The translations under genes and the position numbers were made by a program. Positions 20,416 through 31,465 of a DNA stretch of 64,000 nt are shown piece by piece. The stretch lies in contig NZ_JAGPNL010000003.1 of NCBI RefSeq assembly GCF_018069565.1, forward strand, positions 248,001-312,000. Reading direction: 5' to 3'. The stretch is from Streptomyces tagetis. GTDB lineage: Bacteria; Actinomycetota; Actinomycetes; Streptomycetales; Streptomycetaceae. Below the pieces are notes generated by a model. That model did no database searches, was not told the origin of the DNA, and was given only the letters and a program-made list of their open reading frames with translations. Each line of letters begins with the position of its first letter. Within the stretch, counting starts at the first letter, position 1.

Positions 20416-20501
20416 TTGAAGGTCCCCTCTTCCCCCGTCGGATAAGACGATGGCTCATTCAGGCACGTCATGGCCACACGATCGGTGCATCATGTTCCTG
20501 C

Positions 20502-21539
20502 ATGTTCAGGACCCTGGGGGGTGGAGATTTGACAATAAATCGGACCAACGAGACACATCCCCACAGCATTACTGAACTGTGCGGGGAGGGAGGGCGTCTC
20601 TACGCGAACGCGCTGCGCACAGGACGTATCGCCCGCGCGGACGTGGCGCCCGCCCCGTGCCTCATGGAACTCGCGCTCCTGCACCCCGACCCCGACGACG
20701 CCGACTGGCTGCGCCCGGTGGCCCCCTCGGTCGCCCTCGCCCAGCGGCTCAATCCCATCGAACAGGAGATCGCCGACCGCCGCCGCACCTCGATCGAACT
20801 GGCCGAGGCGTTCGAACCGTTCATGGCGCTCAGCGCCCAGGGCGCCACCCCCACCCACTCGATCGCCGTGCTGGAGGGGCTCGACCGCATCAACTCCGCG
20901 CTCGACCTCGCCACCAACCAGTGCACCAACGAGGTGCTGACCGTCCAGCCCAGCGCCCGCCACCCCGAACGCCGCGTCATCGAGGGCCTGGAGCGCGACA
21001 AGACCCTCACCGAGCGCGGGGTACGCATCCGCACCCTCTACCAGCACACGGCCCGCTACAGCCCCGAACGGCTCGCGTACGTCGACCGGTTCACCAACGG
21101 CAAGGCCGAGTACCGCACCATCGACGAACTCGTCGAGCGCCTCATCATCTGCGACGAGACGGTCGCCTTCATCCCCGTGCGCGACGACCGCCAGGTCGCC
21201 CTGGAGATCCGCCACCCCGGACTCGTCGGCTACCTGGCCAAGGTCTTCGAGTTCATGTGGGGCCGCGCCGTCCCGCTCAGCGCCGGCGCCCCCTACGAGA
21301 CCGCCCCCGACGGCATCACCGACATCCAGCACTCCATCGCCAAACTCCTCGTGGAGGGCCACGTCGACGAGGCCATCGCCCGCCGCCTCGGCATGAACGT
21401 ACGCACCTGCCGTGCTCACATCGCCAAGCTGGCCACCGCCCTCGGCAGCGGCAGCCGCGCCCAACTCGGCTACCTCATCGCCCAGTCGGGCATCCTCGAA
21501 CAGGACCAGCCGGCCTCCGGCGAAGGGCGGCGCCCGTGA
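20502..21539 (+). CDS. LuxR-type regulator 1 (TrmB/PLD-like sensor plus C-terminal HTH)
   Basis: 345 aa from ATG 20502; an internal TTG at 20529 behind GGTGGAG is an equally good start. The N-terminal region (LYANALRTGRIARADVAPAP, then CLMELALLHPDPDD) is followed by a central domain with VLTVQPSARH, RGVRIRTLYQHTARY and LIICDETVAFIPV, as in TrmB/PLD-like effector domains. The C-terminal LuxR HTH (about 275-335) reads SIAKLLVEGHVDEAIARRLG, then MNVRTCRAHIAKLATALGS. No receiver domain, so probably ligand- or peptide-controlled. Overlaps gene 2 by GTGA. Confidence 0.85.
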   Translation: MFRTLGGGDLTINRTNETHPHSITELCGEGGRLYANALRTGRIARADVAPAPCLMELALLHPDPDDADWLRPVAPSVALAQRLNPIEQEIADRRRTSIELAEAFEPFMALSAQGATPTHSIAVLEGLDRINSALDLATNQCTNEVLTVQPSARHPERRVIEGLERDKTLTERGVRIRTLYQHTARYSPERLAYVDRFTNGKAEYRTIDELVERLIICDETVAFIPVRDDRQVALEIRHPGLVGYLAKVFEFMWGRAVPLSAGAPYETAPDGITDIQHSIAKLLVEGHVDEAIARRLGMNVRTCRAHIAKLATALGSGSRAQLGYLIAQSGILEQDQPASGEGRRP

Positions 21540-22558
21540 CCGCACCGGCGCACCCCGAGGAGAGCGGTCCGCACCCGGGGCACGGCCCGGAGGACCTGTG
21601 CCCGGCCGGCACCGAGCTGTACGCACGCGCCCTTCGCGAAGGACGGCTGCCCACCGCGGAGGCCGGGGCGGCGCCCTGCCTCGCCGAGTTCGGCCTCTTG
21701 CAGCCCGCCGTGGGCGCCCCGCGGTGGGTGGAGCCGGTGGCCCCCGCCGTCGCCCTGCACCGGCTGCTCGCCGCCTCCGCGCGCCGCGTCGCCGACGAAC
21801 GCCGCCGCGAGGCCCGGCTCGCCGAGACCTTCGAACCCCTGATGCGCATCGACGGCCGCCGCACCGCCGGCGAGGACACCGGCGCCCTGCGCGTCCTGAG
21901 CGGTCTGCCCACCATCAACCAGGCCATCGGCGAGGCCATGGCCGAGGCCACCGCCGAACTCCTCTGCGTCCAGCCGAGCGCCCACTACGCCGGGCGGCGC
22001 GGCGAGGTGATGCACGAGGTCTCGCTCCGCCGCGACCAGGCCATGCTCGACCGCGGCGCCCGCATCCGCGCCCTCTACCAGCACACCCAGCGCCACCTGC
22101 CGCTGGTCCGGGCCCGCTACGAGCAACTGCGCGGCGACGCCCAGGCCCGCTCCCTGGACGAGGTCACCGACCGGCTCATCGTCGTCGACCGCCGGATCGC
22201 CTTCATCCCCGCCGAGGAGGACGCCACCCTCGCCCTGGAGGTCCGCCACCCCGCGCTCATCTCCTACTTCACGACCACCTTCGAGCGCCTGTGGCGGCTC
22301 GCCACGCCCATGTACCCCCAGACGGCCCCGCTGCCCTCCCTGGGCGGCGTGACGCCCCGCCAGCGGGCCATCGCGGCCCTCCTGGTCGAAGGGCACACCG
22401 ACACCGCCATCGCCGCGCGCCTCGGCATGAACGTCCGTACCGCCCGGGTGCACATCGCCAAGCTCGCCGCGACCCTCGGCAGCGAGAGCCGCGCCCAGCT
22501 CGGCTACCTCATCGGGCGGTCGGGGCTCCTCGACCCGGAAGCCGCCCCGGGGCGCTGA
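21536..22558 (+). CDS. LuxR-type regulator 2, tandem paralogue
   Basis: 340 aa, GTG start overlapping the stop of regulator 1 by 4 nt. It shares the whole layout with regulator 1: ELYARALREGRLPTAEAGAA, LLCVQPSAHYAGRR, ARIRALYQHTQRHLP, LIVVDRRIAFIPAEED and C-terminal HTH AIAALLVEGHTDTAIAARLG followed by MNVRTARVHIAKLAATLGS. A recent tandem duplication is likely. Its last 50 bp overlap, tail to tail, the end of regulator 3 on the other strand. Confidence 0.85.
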   Translation: MTAPAHPEESGPHPGHGPEDLCPAGTELYARALREGRLPTAEAGAAPCLAEFGLLQPAVGAPRWVEPVAPAVALHRLLAASARRVADERRREARLAETFEPLMRIDGRRTAGEDTGALRVLSGLPTINQAIGEAMAEATAELLCVQPSAHYAGRRGEVMHEVSLRRDQAMLDRGARIRALYQHTQRHLPLVRARYEQLRGDAQARSLDEVTDRLIVVDRRIAFIPAEEDATLALEVRHPALISYFTTTFERLWRLATPMYPQTAPLPSLGGVTPRQRAIAALLVEGHTDTAIAARLGMNVRTARVHIAKLAATLGSESRAQLGYLIGRSGLLDPEAAPGR

Positions 22559-23555
22559 CCCCCGCGGCCGGGCCCGGCGGACCGTCCAGGCCCGCCTGCG
22601 CGATCCGCACCCCGAGCTGGGTGCGGCTGGCCGCGCCGAGCGTCTCGGAGAGGCGGGCGATGTGGGCCCGGCAGGTGCGCACGCTGATCCCCAGCCGCTC
22701 GGCGATCACCGCGTCCTGGTGCCCCTCGGCCAGCAGCGCCGCGATGGAGCGCTCCCGGTGGGAGATGCCCTCGATGCCGGTGTCCGGCAGCGGCGCCGTC
22801 AGCGGGAGCGCCAGCCGCCACATCCGCTCGAAGACCGTCACCAGATAGGAGACGAGCGCCGGGTGCCGCAGCTCCAGCGCCATCGTGCGCTCGGCGTTGG
22901 CCGGGATGAAGGCGACCGTGCGGTCGAAGAGGATGAGCCGGTCGACGACCTCGTCCAGGGTCCGCGCCTCCACCGTGTCGCCCATCAGCTCCAGGTAGTT
23001 GAGCAGCCCCTGCCCGTGCCGGGCCACGTGCGTGTAGAGGTCCCGCATCCGCACCCCGCGCCCGCGCAGCGCCAGCGCCCGGTGCAGCCCCTCCGACAGC
23101 TCGTGCTCACGCCGGATGCCGCCCGGCTGCACGGTGAGCACCTCCGAGGCGCACGCCTCCGTCGCCTCGTCCATCGCCGCCTGGATGCGGGCCAGTCCGT
23201 CCAGCACCCGGATCGCGGTGCCCTCGGTGCCGGGCGGCGCCCCGAGCCGGCTGCCGAGGCCCGCGTACCACTCGAAGGCGGCCACCGCCGCGCCGACCCG
23301 GCGCTGGCCTGCGCTGACCTCGTCGTACACCTCGCGCAGCAGCCGGGTCATGACCTCCTGCGGGGACGTCGGCACCAGCCAGTCCATGTCGTCCGGGTCG
23401 GGGTGCAGCAGGGCCAGTTCCAGCAGGCACGGCACCGGCTCGGCGTCCCGGCGGGCGACCCGGCCGCGGCGCACGGCCCGGGAGTACACGCGGTCCCCGG
23501 CCGTGCACAGCCGGTCGGCACCGTGCGGATGCTCCTCCGTCCCGTGCCCGGCCAT
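22509..23555 (-). CDS. LuxR-type regulator 3, third paralogue
   Basis: 348 aa from ATG 23555; a longer frame to 23798 is rejected because the extra part is low-complexity. It has the same order as its two neighbours: RVYSRAVRRGRVARRDAEPV, VLTVQPGGIRREHEL, GVRMRDLYTHVARHGQ, LILFDRTVAFIPANAER and HTH SIAALLAEGHQDAVIAERLG followed by ISVRTCRAHIARLSETLG. More diverged than 1 and 2 are from each other. Convergent with regulator 2 and overlapping it by 50 bp. Confidence 0.85.
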   Translation of the reverse strand: MAGHGTEEHPHGADRLCTAGDRVYSRAVRRGRVARRDAEPVPCLLELALLHPDPDDMDWLVPTSPQEVMTRLLREVYDEVSAGQRRVGAAVAAFEWYAGLGSRLGAPPGTEGTAIRVLDGLARIQAAMDEATEACASEVLTVQPGGIRREHELSEGLHRALALRGRGVRMRDLYTHVARHGQGLLNYLELMGDTVEARTLDEVVDRLILFDRTVAFIPANAERTMALELRHPALVSYLVTVFERMWRLALPLTAPLPDTGIEGISHRERSIAALLAEGHQDAVIAERLGISVRTCRAHIARLSETLGAASRTQLGVRIAQAGLDGPPGPAAGVSAPGRLPGRGAPTAR

Positions 23556-23840
23556 CGCCCATCCCACCCCCGGTTCCGGCTGCTTCCGCAGCGCAACTAT
23601 GCGTGGCCGGGACCGGGTCCGCAACACGGGTCGGCAGGGGGCGGCGGCCGGTTGGCGCCGGTTGCACGGGTATGCCCGGACGGTCCGCCGCGCCGGTCCG
23701 GGCTGGTCCGCGCCGGTCCGGGCCGGTCGGCGAGGCCCGGACGGCGGGGGCCGGACAAGCGGGGGCCGGACAAGCGGGGACCGACGGGACGGGACCAACG
23801 GGACGGGACCGGTCAGCGGAGACCGGTCAGCGACGTCCGG

Positions 23841-24947
23841 TCACTTCAGCCCGATCTCCGTGCAGGCCGTCGCGTACTTGCCGGTGCAGATGTCGGAGAT
23901 CTTGTAGATGCCGTCCGCGACCACCGTCGCCTTGATGTTCTCCTTCGTCAGCGCCACCACCGGCACCAACTGCGCCGGGATGCCCTTGTGGGTGGGGCTG
24001 TCGACCTTGTCGCGGGTGAGCGCGTCGAACTGGATGTCCCGGCCCTGCACGCGCGCCACGGCCATCTCGGCCGCGTTCTCCGCCTCGCGCGGGTAGGACT
24101 TGTACACGCTCATGTACTGCTCGCCCGTGATGATCCGCTGCACCGCCGGGAGTTCGGCGTCCTGCCCGGTGATCGGGGGCAGATCGGTCACCCCGGCGGC
24201 CTCCAGGGCCTTGATGACCCCGCCGGCCATGCCGTCGTTGGCGGAGTAGACGGCGGCGATCTGGTCCGCGCCGATCGCGGCGATCGCCTCGGCCATGTTC
24301 GCCTGGGCGTTCTCCGGCTTCCAGTCCTTGGTGTCGTACGACTTGGCGATCGTCACCTTGCCGTTCAGCTCGGAGAGCGCCCCCGCCTTGAACTGCTTGG
24401 CGTTCGGGTCGGTCGACGAGCCGTTCATCATGACGACCTTCTCGGAGCTGCTGCCGCTGACGCCCAGCGCCTCCAGCAGGGAGCGGCCCTGGACCTCGCC
24501 GACCAGCGCGTTGTCGAAGGAGATGTAGGCGTCGATCGGGCCCTCGGCGAGCCGGTCGTAGGCGATCACCGGGATGCCCGCGTCCTTCGCCTTCTGCACC
24601 CCGTCCGCGATCGCGTGCGCGTCCACCGCGTCCAGCACGATCACGTCGACCTTGTCGTCGATCATCTGCTGCAACTGGTCGTTCTGCTTCGCCGCGCTCG
24701 ATTCGGCGTTGGCGTACTCGACCTTGCCCTGCTCACGCGTGAGGTCGGCGACCTTCGCCTTGAAGAAGGGGTAGTCGAACTCCTCGTACCGCGTGTTCTC
24801 CTTCTCGGGGAGCAGCAGGCCGACGGTGATGTCGTTGCCCTTCGACGGACTCGCACCTCCGCCGTTCTCGGATGCCCCCAGTACGCCGCAGGCGCCCAGT
24901 GAGACGGTCAAGGCGGACACGGCCGCGGATATGGCGATACGACGCAT
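23841..24947 (-). CDS. Sugar (xylose/ribose-type) ABC transporter substrate-binding lipoprotein
   Basis: 368 aa from ATG 24947. A lipoprotein signal peptide ends in the lipobox VSLGACG. The mature part is a periplasmic-binding-protein type I fold: ITVGLLLPEKENTRYEEFDY, IDDKVDVIVLDAVDAHAIAD, AKDAGIPVIAYDRLAEGPID, VVMMNGSSTDPNA and VYSANDGMAGGVIKALEAAG. This resembles XylF-like binding proteins. No permease or ATPase genes are adjacent in this window, so it is an orphan here. In S. coelicolor a gene of this kind lies near hspR as well (recalled). Confidence 0.88.
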   Translation of the reverse strand: MRRIAISAAVSALTVSLGACGVLGASENGGGASPSKGNDITVGLLLPEKENTRYEEFDYPFFKAKVADLTREQGKVEYANAESSAAKQNDQLQQMIDDKVDVIVLDAVDAHAIADGVQKAKDAGIPVIAYDRLAEGPIDAYISFDNALVGEVQGRSLLEALGVSGSSSEKVVMMNGSSTDPNAKQFKAGALSELNGKVTIAKSYDTKDWKPENAQANMAEAIAAIGADQIAAVYSANDGMAGGVIKALEAAGVTDLPPITGQDAELPAVQRIITGEQYMSVYKSYPREAENAAEMAVARVQGRDIQFDALTRDKVDSPTHKGIPAQLVPVVALTKENIKATVVADGIYKISDICTGKYATACTEIGLK

Positions 24948-25181
24948 GCAGGAGCTCACTTCTGGTGACTTACGGACGCGGGTGCCGCATTGCAACCCAG
25001 GTGACTGAAAAGCCAACGCGTCGGCGCACCCACCGTCAAGCGGAACCACTTAACGAGATGACAACACCACGCTCCGCAGTCATGGTGAAGACGGAGCGGA
25101 ACCGCCTCCCAACTCCCTTCACACGGACTCCATCAGACATGCATGTACGAGGCACGCACCACCCCCGCCCGGAAACGTGCC

Positions 25182-25217
25182 GGGGGCCCGGAGGTTCCGC
25201 CGAACCTCCGGGCCCCC
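25182..25217 (-). terminator. Hairpin terminator of the dnaK-hspR operon
   Basis: Perfect 15-bp stem (25182-25196 with 25203-25217) and 6-nt loop, 22 bp past the hspR stop on the - strand. Confidence 0.85.
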
Positions 25218-25239
25218 GGGCCGTGTGTCACCGGCGCCG

Positions 25240-25695
25240 TCAGTCCGGCGCCTGCTGCTGCCGCTTGGGCCGCCACACCACCAACGCGCTGGTCTGCTGG
25301 ACCTCCTGGTACGGGACCAGGTCACGGCGGTAGGAGGCGTGCACCGCGGCCTCCCGCTGCCGCATCGCGGTCGCCGCGCCGTCGAGGGCGGACTCCAGCT
25401 CCGCTATGCGGGACTGGAGCGCGGCGACCTGGTTCTCCAGTTCGATGATGCGCTTGATACCGGCCAGGTTGATGCCCTCGTCCTGCGACAACTGCTGCAC
25501 CTGCCGGAGCAGTTCGATGTCACGGGCAGAGTAGCGCCGGCCTCGCCCGGCCGCCCGGTCGGGGGAGACCAGGCCCAGGCGGTCGTACTGGCGGAGGGTC
25601 TGCGGATGCAGACCGGAGAGCTGGGCCGCCACCGAGATGACGTAGACCGGGGTGTCCTCGGTCAGTTCATACGGGTTGCGCCGACGACCGTCCAT
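25240..25695 (-). CDS. hspR: Heat-shock repressor HspR (MerR family)
   Basis: 151 aa from ATG 25695. MerR-type winged helix at the N-terminus: VYVISVAAQLSGLHPQTLRQ, then YDRLGLVSPDRAAGRGRRYS and DIELLRQVQQLSQDEGINLA, followed by a coiled coil (LENQVAALQSRIAELESALDG). HspR represses the dnaK operon and clpB by binding HAIR inverted repeats, with DnaK as co-repressor. It is the last gene of the operon; its start lies 5 bp beyond the dnaJ stop. Confidence 0.97.
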   Translation of the reverse strand: MDGRRRNPYELTEDTPVYVISVAAQLSGLHPQTLRQYDRLGLVSPDRAAGRGRRYSARDIELLRQVQQLSQDEGINLAGIKRIIELENQVAALQSRIAELESALDGAATAMRQREAAVHASYRRDLVPYQEVQQTSALVVWRPKRQQQAPD

Positions 25696-25700
25696 CTCTC

Positions 25701-26900
25701 TCAAGCTCCCTTCGCCGCCTGGAACAGCTCCGCTCGCGGGTCCTCGTCCACGGTCACCTCGCGATACGCCTCCAGTGCGTCACGAGCCTTCCCCGTCAGC
25801 TCCGTCGGGACACTCACCTCGACGGTGACCAGGAGGTCGCCGCGGGTACCGTCCTTGCGGACCGCGCCCTTGCCCCGGGCGCGCATGGTGCGGCCGTTGG
25901 GCGTGCCCGCCGGGAGCTTCAGCGTGACGGGCGGCCCGCCGAGCGTCGGCACCCGCACCTCCCCGCCGAGCGCCGCCTCCGGGTAGGTGACCGGGACGGT
26001 GACGGTGAGGTTGTCGCCCTTGCGGCCGAAGACGGGGTGTTCCTTGACGTGGACGACCACGTACAGGTCGCCCGCGGGACCGCCCCGCTCGCCGGGCGCC
26101 CCCTTGCCCCGCAGCCGGATGCGCTGTCCGTCCGCCACCCCGGCCGGGATGCGGACCTGCATCGTGCGCGAGGACTTGGCGCGGCCCGAGCCGTGGCAGA
26201 TGTCGCAGGGGTTCTCCGCGATCAGACCGCGGCCCTTGCAGTCGGGGCAGGGGTCGGTGAGCGAGAAGCCGCCCCCGGAGCCCCGCGCGACCTGCCCGGT
26301 GCCGACGCAGGTCGGGCACACCCGGGGGGTGCCGTTCTTGTCGCCGGTGCCCGAACACGCCTTGCAGGGCTGCTGGGAGGACATCCGCAACGGCACCGTG
26401 GCCCCCTCGATGGCCTCGGTGAAGCTCAGCGTGACCTCGGACTCGATGTCCTGGCCGCGCCGGGGCTGGGTCCGCGTGCCGGTGCCGGTGCCGGTCCCGG
26501 TGCGGTTGAACAGCCCGCCGAAGACGTCGCCGATGCCGCCGCCGAAGCCGCCGGCACCGCCGCCGCCCTGGCCGCCGCCACCGCCGCCGCCTCCGAAGAG
26601 GTCGCCCAGGTCGAAGTTGAAGGAGCCGCCGCCCGCGCCCGGCCCCGGGCGGTATCCGCCGCTGCCGAAGAGGGCGCGGGCCTCGTCGTACTCCTTGCGC
26701 TTCCTGGGGTCACCGAGGATGTCGTTGGCCTCGGAGATCTCCTTGAAGCGCTCCTCGGCCCGGAGGTTCCCCTTGTTGGCGTCCGGGTGGTACTCGCGGG
26801 CGAGCTTCCGGTACGCCTTCTTGATCTCGGCCTCGGTGGCGTCCTTGGGGACGCCGAGGACCTTGTAGTAGTCCTTCTCGATGAAGTCCTTGGTGCTCAT
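25701..26900 (-). CDS. dnaJ: Co-chaperone DnaJ
   Basis: 399 aa. J domain with the HPD motif (REYHPDANKG, about residues 33-42), a long Gly-rich linker, four zinc-binding CxxCxGxG repeats (CKACSGTG, CPTCVGTG, CPDCKGRG, CDICHGSG) and the C-terminal substrate-binding domain (KHPVFGRKGDNLTVTVPV in outline). Delivers substrates to DnaK and stimulates its ATPase. Gene order dnaK-grpE-dnaJ-hspR is the actinobacterial standard; 66 bp separate it from grpE. Confidence 0.97.
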   Translation of the reverse strand: MSTKDFIEKDYYKVLGVPKDATEAEIKKAYRKLAREYHPDANKGNLRAEERFKEISEANDILGDPRKRKEYDEARALFGSGGYRPGPGAGGGSFNFDLGDLFGGGGGGGGQGGGGAGGFGGGIGDVFGGLFNRTGTGTGTGTRTQPRRGQDIESEVTLSFTEAIEGATVPLRMSSQQPCKACSGTGDKNGTPRVCPTCVGTGQVARGSGGGFSLTDPCPDCKGRGLIAENPCDICHGSGRAKSSRTMQVRIPAGVADGQRIRLRGKGAPGERGGPAGDLYVVVHVKEHPVFGRKGDNLTVTVPVTYPEAALGGEVRVPTLGGPPVTLKLPAGTPNGRTMRARGKGAVRKDGTRGDLLVTVEVSVPTELTGKARDALEAYREVTVDEDPRAELFQAAKGA

Positions 26901-26966
26901 CCCCGGCGTCCCTCCTCTCGTGCGTACGCGGCTGCGGTGTGCGGGGTGCCCTCGTACGACGTGACG

Positions 26967-29542
<2,576 letters not shown>

Positions 29543-29550
29543 TCAACAGA

Positions 29551-29571
29551 GGTGAGTCGGGCGGACTCAAC
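29551..29571 (-). promoter_or_regulatory. HAIR operator 2 upstream of dnaK
   Basis: GGTGAGT, 7-bp spacer, ACTCAAC; a weaker inverted repeat with the same half-site spacing, 52 bp upstream of the first. Its distal edge abuts the end of the neighbouring gene at 29574. Confidence 0.7.
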
Positions 29572-29573
29572 TC

Positions 29574-31208
29574 TTATCCGTTCCTTACGCGCAACGACAT
29601 CGTGACCTGCGATTTCTCGCCGGGGGTGGCCTGCCGCACCGGAAAATCGGCCCGCCGAAGCGCCCCGGTCAGCGGTACGCCACGGTCGCTGAGCGGAGCG
29701 GGGCGGTTGTCGGGGAGGGGGCCGGGGTGGCCCTCGGGGAGGCGGCCCCAGTAGTGGTCGGTGTGGCCGTCGGGGCCTGCGCTCCGGTACGCGTCCCCGG
29801 GACCGGGGTACGTGCCCTCGGGGACGCCGGCGTACGCGTCACGCGCCCCGCGCCCTCCGCGCACCGGGAAGGCGCCCGTGCCGGTCGCGCCGGACGGGAG
29901 CCCGCGGGACACGCCCGTCGGGGCGCCGCTCTTGCGGAGTGCGGGCGACACGCCGTCGCGGCCGAAACGGAGCCGCCACGACACGCCGCTCCCCGCCGAG
30001 AACACCCGCGCCACGCCGATCCTTCCGTTCCGCGCCCTCCGCGACACGCCGCCACCGCCCCGCGGCGCCCGCGACACGCCGGTCGTGTCGGCAGAGTGCG
30101 CCCGCGACACGCCGGCCGTGTCGGCAGACCGTCCGCGCGACACGCCGGTCCGCGGCCCCGGGGGCGCCGCCGCCCGTACCAACACCGCGCGCGGCGACGT
30201 CCGTACCGGACGCACCCCCGTGGGCCGCGGGTCGCGCCGCGCTCCCCGGGTGCCCGCCCGGAGCACTCCCAGCACCAGGGCGGTCCAGCCGCCCGCCACC
30301 CACGCCACCGCGGTCTCCCCGGCCCCGCCGGTGTGCACGAGCACCCCCGCGACCACCCCGCAGAGCGCGCCGGCCCCGAGGAACACCACCGTGCCCTGCG
30401 CCGTGAGCCCGAGCCGCCGCAGCCGTTGCACGAGGTGCCCGGGACCGCGCGGACCGGCCCCGCGGGCGGACCGGCGCGCGAGCAGGAACAGCACGCCGTC
30501 GGCGCTCACCACGGCGGTCAGCACGAACAGCACCCCGGCGCCCGTCCCGGGCCCGTGCCCCGCCCGGGAGAAGACCGCTCCCCCGGCGAGCAGAAAACCG
30601 GTGAAGGCGGAGCCGGAGGTGCCCAGCGTGATCCGCGCGGGGTGCCAGTTGTGCAGGAGGAAGCCGGTCAGCGCGGCGGCGAGCACGCTCAGCAGCACCG
30701 CGAGCCCGTCCATCAGTTCCGCCGCCGCGCAGATGCCGACGCCGAAGGCGGTCACGACGCCGACCGTGCCCGCCGCCCCGTCGGCGTGGTCCAGCCCCCG
30801 GAAGGCGGTGGCGACCAGCGCGATCCACAGCGCCGCGCAGAGCCCGGCGGCGATCCCGGTCTCGGCGTACGGCACGGCGCAGGCGGCGGCGACGGCGGTA
30901 CCGGCCAGCACCCAGCGCCGGCGCAGTCTGAGGAGGTCGGCGACCAGGCCGAGCCCGCCGACGGCCGCGGCGGCGGCGAGCAGCCGCCCGGTCCCCGAGC
31001 CGAGCGGGACGAGTCCGGCCCGGTCGCAGACGACGGCGACGAGGCAGGTGACGAGGAGGACGGCGACCCCGCCGAGCACCGGCACCGGGCGCCGGCGGCG
31101 CCGGTCGGTCAGGCCGAGGCGCAGGGCGGGGGCCCGCAGCAGTGCGGTGAGCAGCGCGGCGAGGAGGAAGGAGGCGGTGGCGGCGGCGATCCCGTAGAGC
31201 ACGGGCAC
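29574..31208 (-). CDS. MraY/WecA-type membrane glycosyltransferase-like protein with a repetitive tail
   Basis: 544 aa from GTG 31208 (VPVLYGIAAATASFLLAALL). About ten hydrophobic segments fill residues 1-330. The order RRPVPVLGGVAVLL, FRGLDHADGAAG and LLHNWHPARITLGTSGSAF follows the PF00953 family of polyprenyl-phosphate N-acetylhexosamine-1-phosphate transferases: GG after PxxGG, the (L)DNxDG motif and the (G)DxGS motif. However, LDNxDG has become LDHADG and GDxGS has become GTSGS, so key metal-binding Asp residues are altered. The C-terminal third is cytoplasmic-type, Arg/Gly/Ser-rich, with about eight spaced GVSR units. Activity is doubtful. The gene ends 3 bp from HAIR 2 of dnaK. Confidence 0.7.
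   Translation of the reverse strand: MPVLYGIAAATASFLLAALLTALLRAPALRLGLTDRRRRRPVPVLGGVAVLLVTCLVAVVCDRAGLVPLGSGTGRLLAAAAAVGGLGLVADLLRLRRRWVLAGTAVAAACAVPYAETGIAAGLCAALWIALVATAFRGLDHADGAAGTVGVVTAFGVGICAAAELMDGLAVLLSVLAAALTGFLLHNWHPARITLGTSGSAFTGFLLAGGAVFSRAGHGPGTGAGVLFVLTAVVSADGVLFLLARRSARGAGPRGPGHLVQRLRRLGLTAQGTVVFLGAGALCGVVAGVLVHTGGAGETAVAWVAGGWTALVLGVLRAGTRGARRDPRPTGVRPVRTSPRAVLVRAAAPPGPRTGVSRGRSADTAGVSRAHSADTTGVSRAPRGGGGVSRRARNGRIGVARVFSAGSGVSWRLRFGRDGVSPALRKSGAPTGVSRGLPSGATGTGAFPVRGGRGARDAYAGVPEGTYPGPGDAYRSAGPDGHTDHYWGRLPEGHPGPLPDNRPAPLSDRGVPLTGALRRADFPVRQATPGEKSQVTMSLRVRNG
29895..30165 (-). repeat. Degenerate tandem repeat encoding GVSR units
   Basis: On the + strand the core GCGACACGCCG or a close variant recurs about eight times, spaced roughly 30-40 bp apart, always in phase with the - strand reading frame (GVSR, GVSW, GVAR, GVSP). 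The regular spacing and shared core indicate expansion of an ancestral unit within the C-terminal tail. Confidence 0.65.
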
Positions 31209-31465
31209 TAAACTAAGCCGAATATCACGATTTGCGATGAACCGCCTGCCCAGACCGGCGTGGCGGCGGCCGTCCGGAACGGCCACTCGCTGAGGCATGC
31301 CTCAGCGACGCAGATCACCGCCGCCCTGACTACAGTGCGGCAGGGGATACGGGTAGTCTCGGACCGACTGGGTAAGTTACCGCTTAGTAATCTCCGTTAT
31401 CACCACACCCGTTCCCCCTCCGCCAACGCCTCAGCAGAACGCCTCGCAGGCCCGAGGAGCCCTTC
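31209..31465. promoter_or_regulatory. Divergent intergenic region
   Basis: 257 bp between the MraY-like gene (- strand) and the iron-sulfur protein gene (+ strand). The part near 31208-31235 is AT-rich (AACTAAGCCGAATATCACGA), consistent with a promoter. A GAGGAG site precedes the 31466 ATG. No known operator is evident. Confidence 0.4.
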
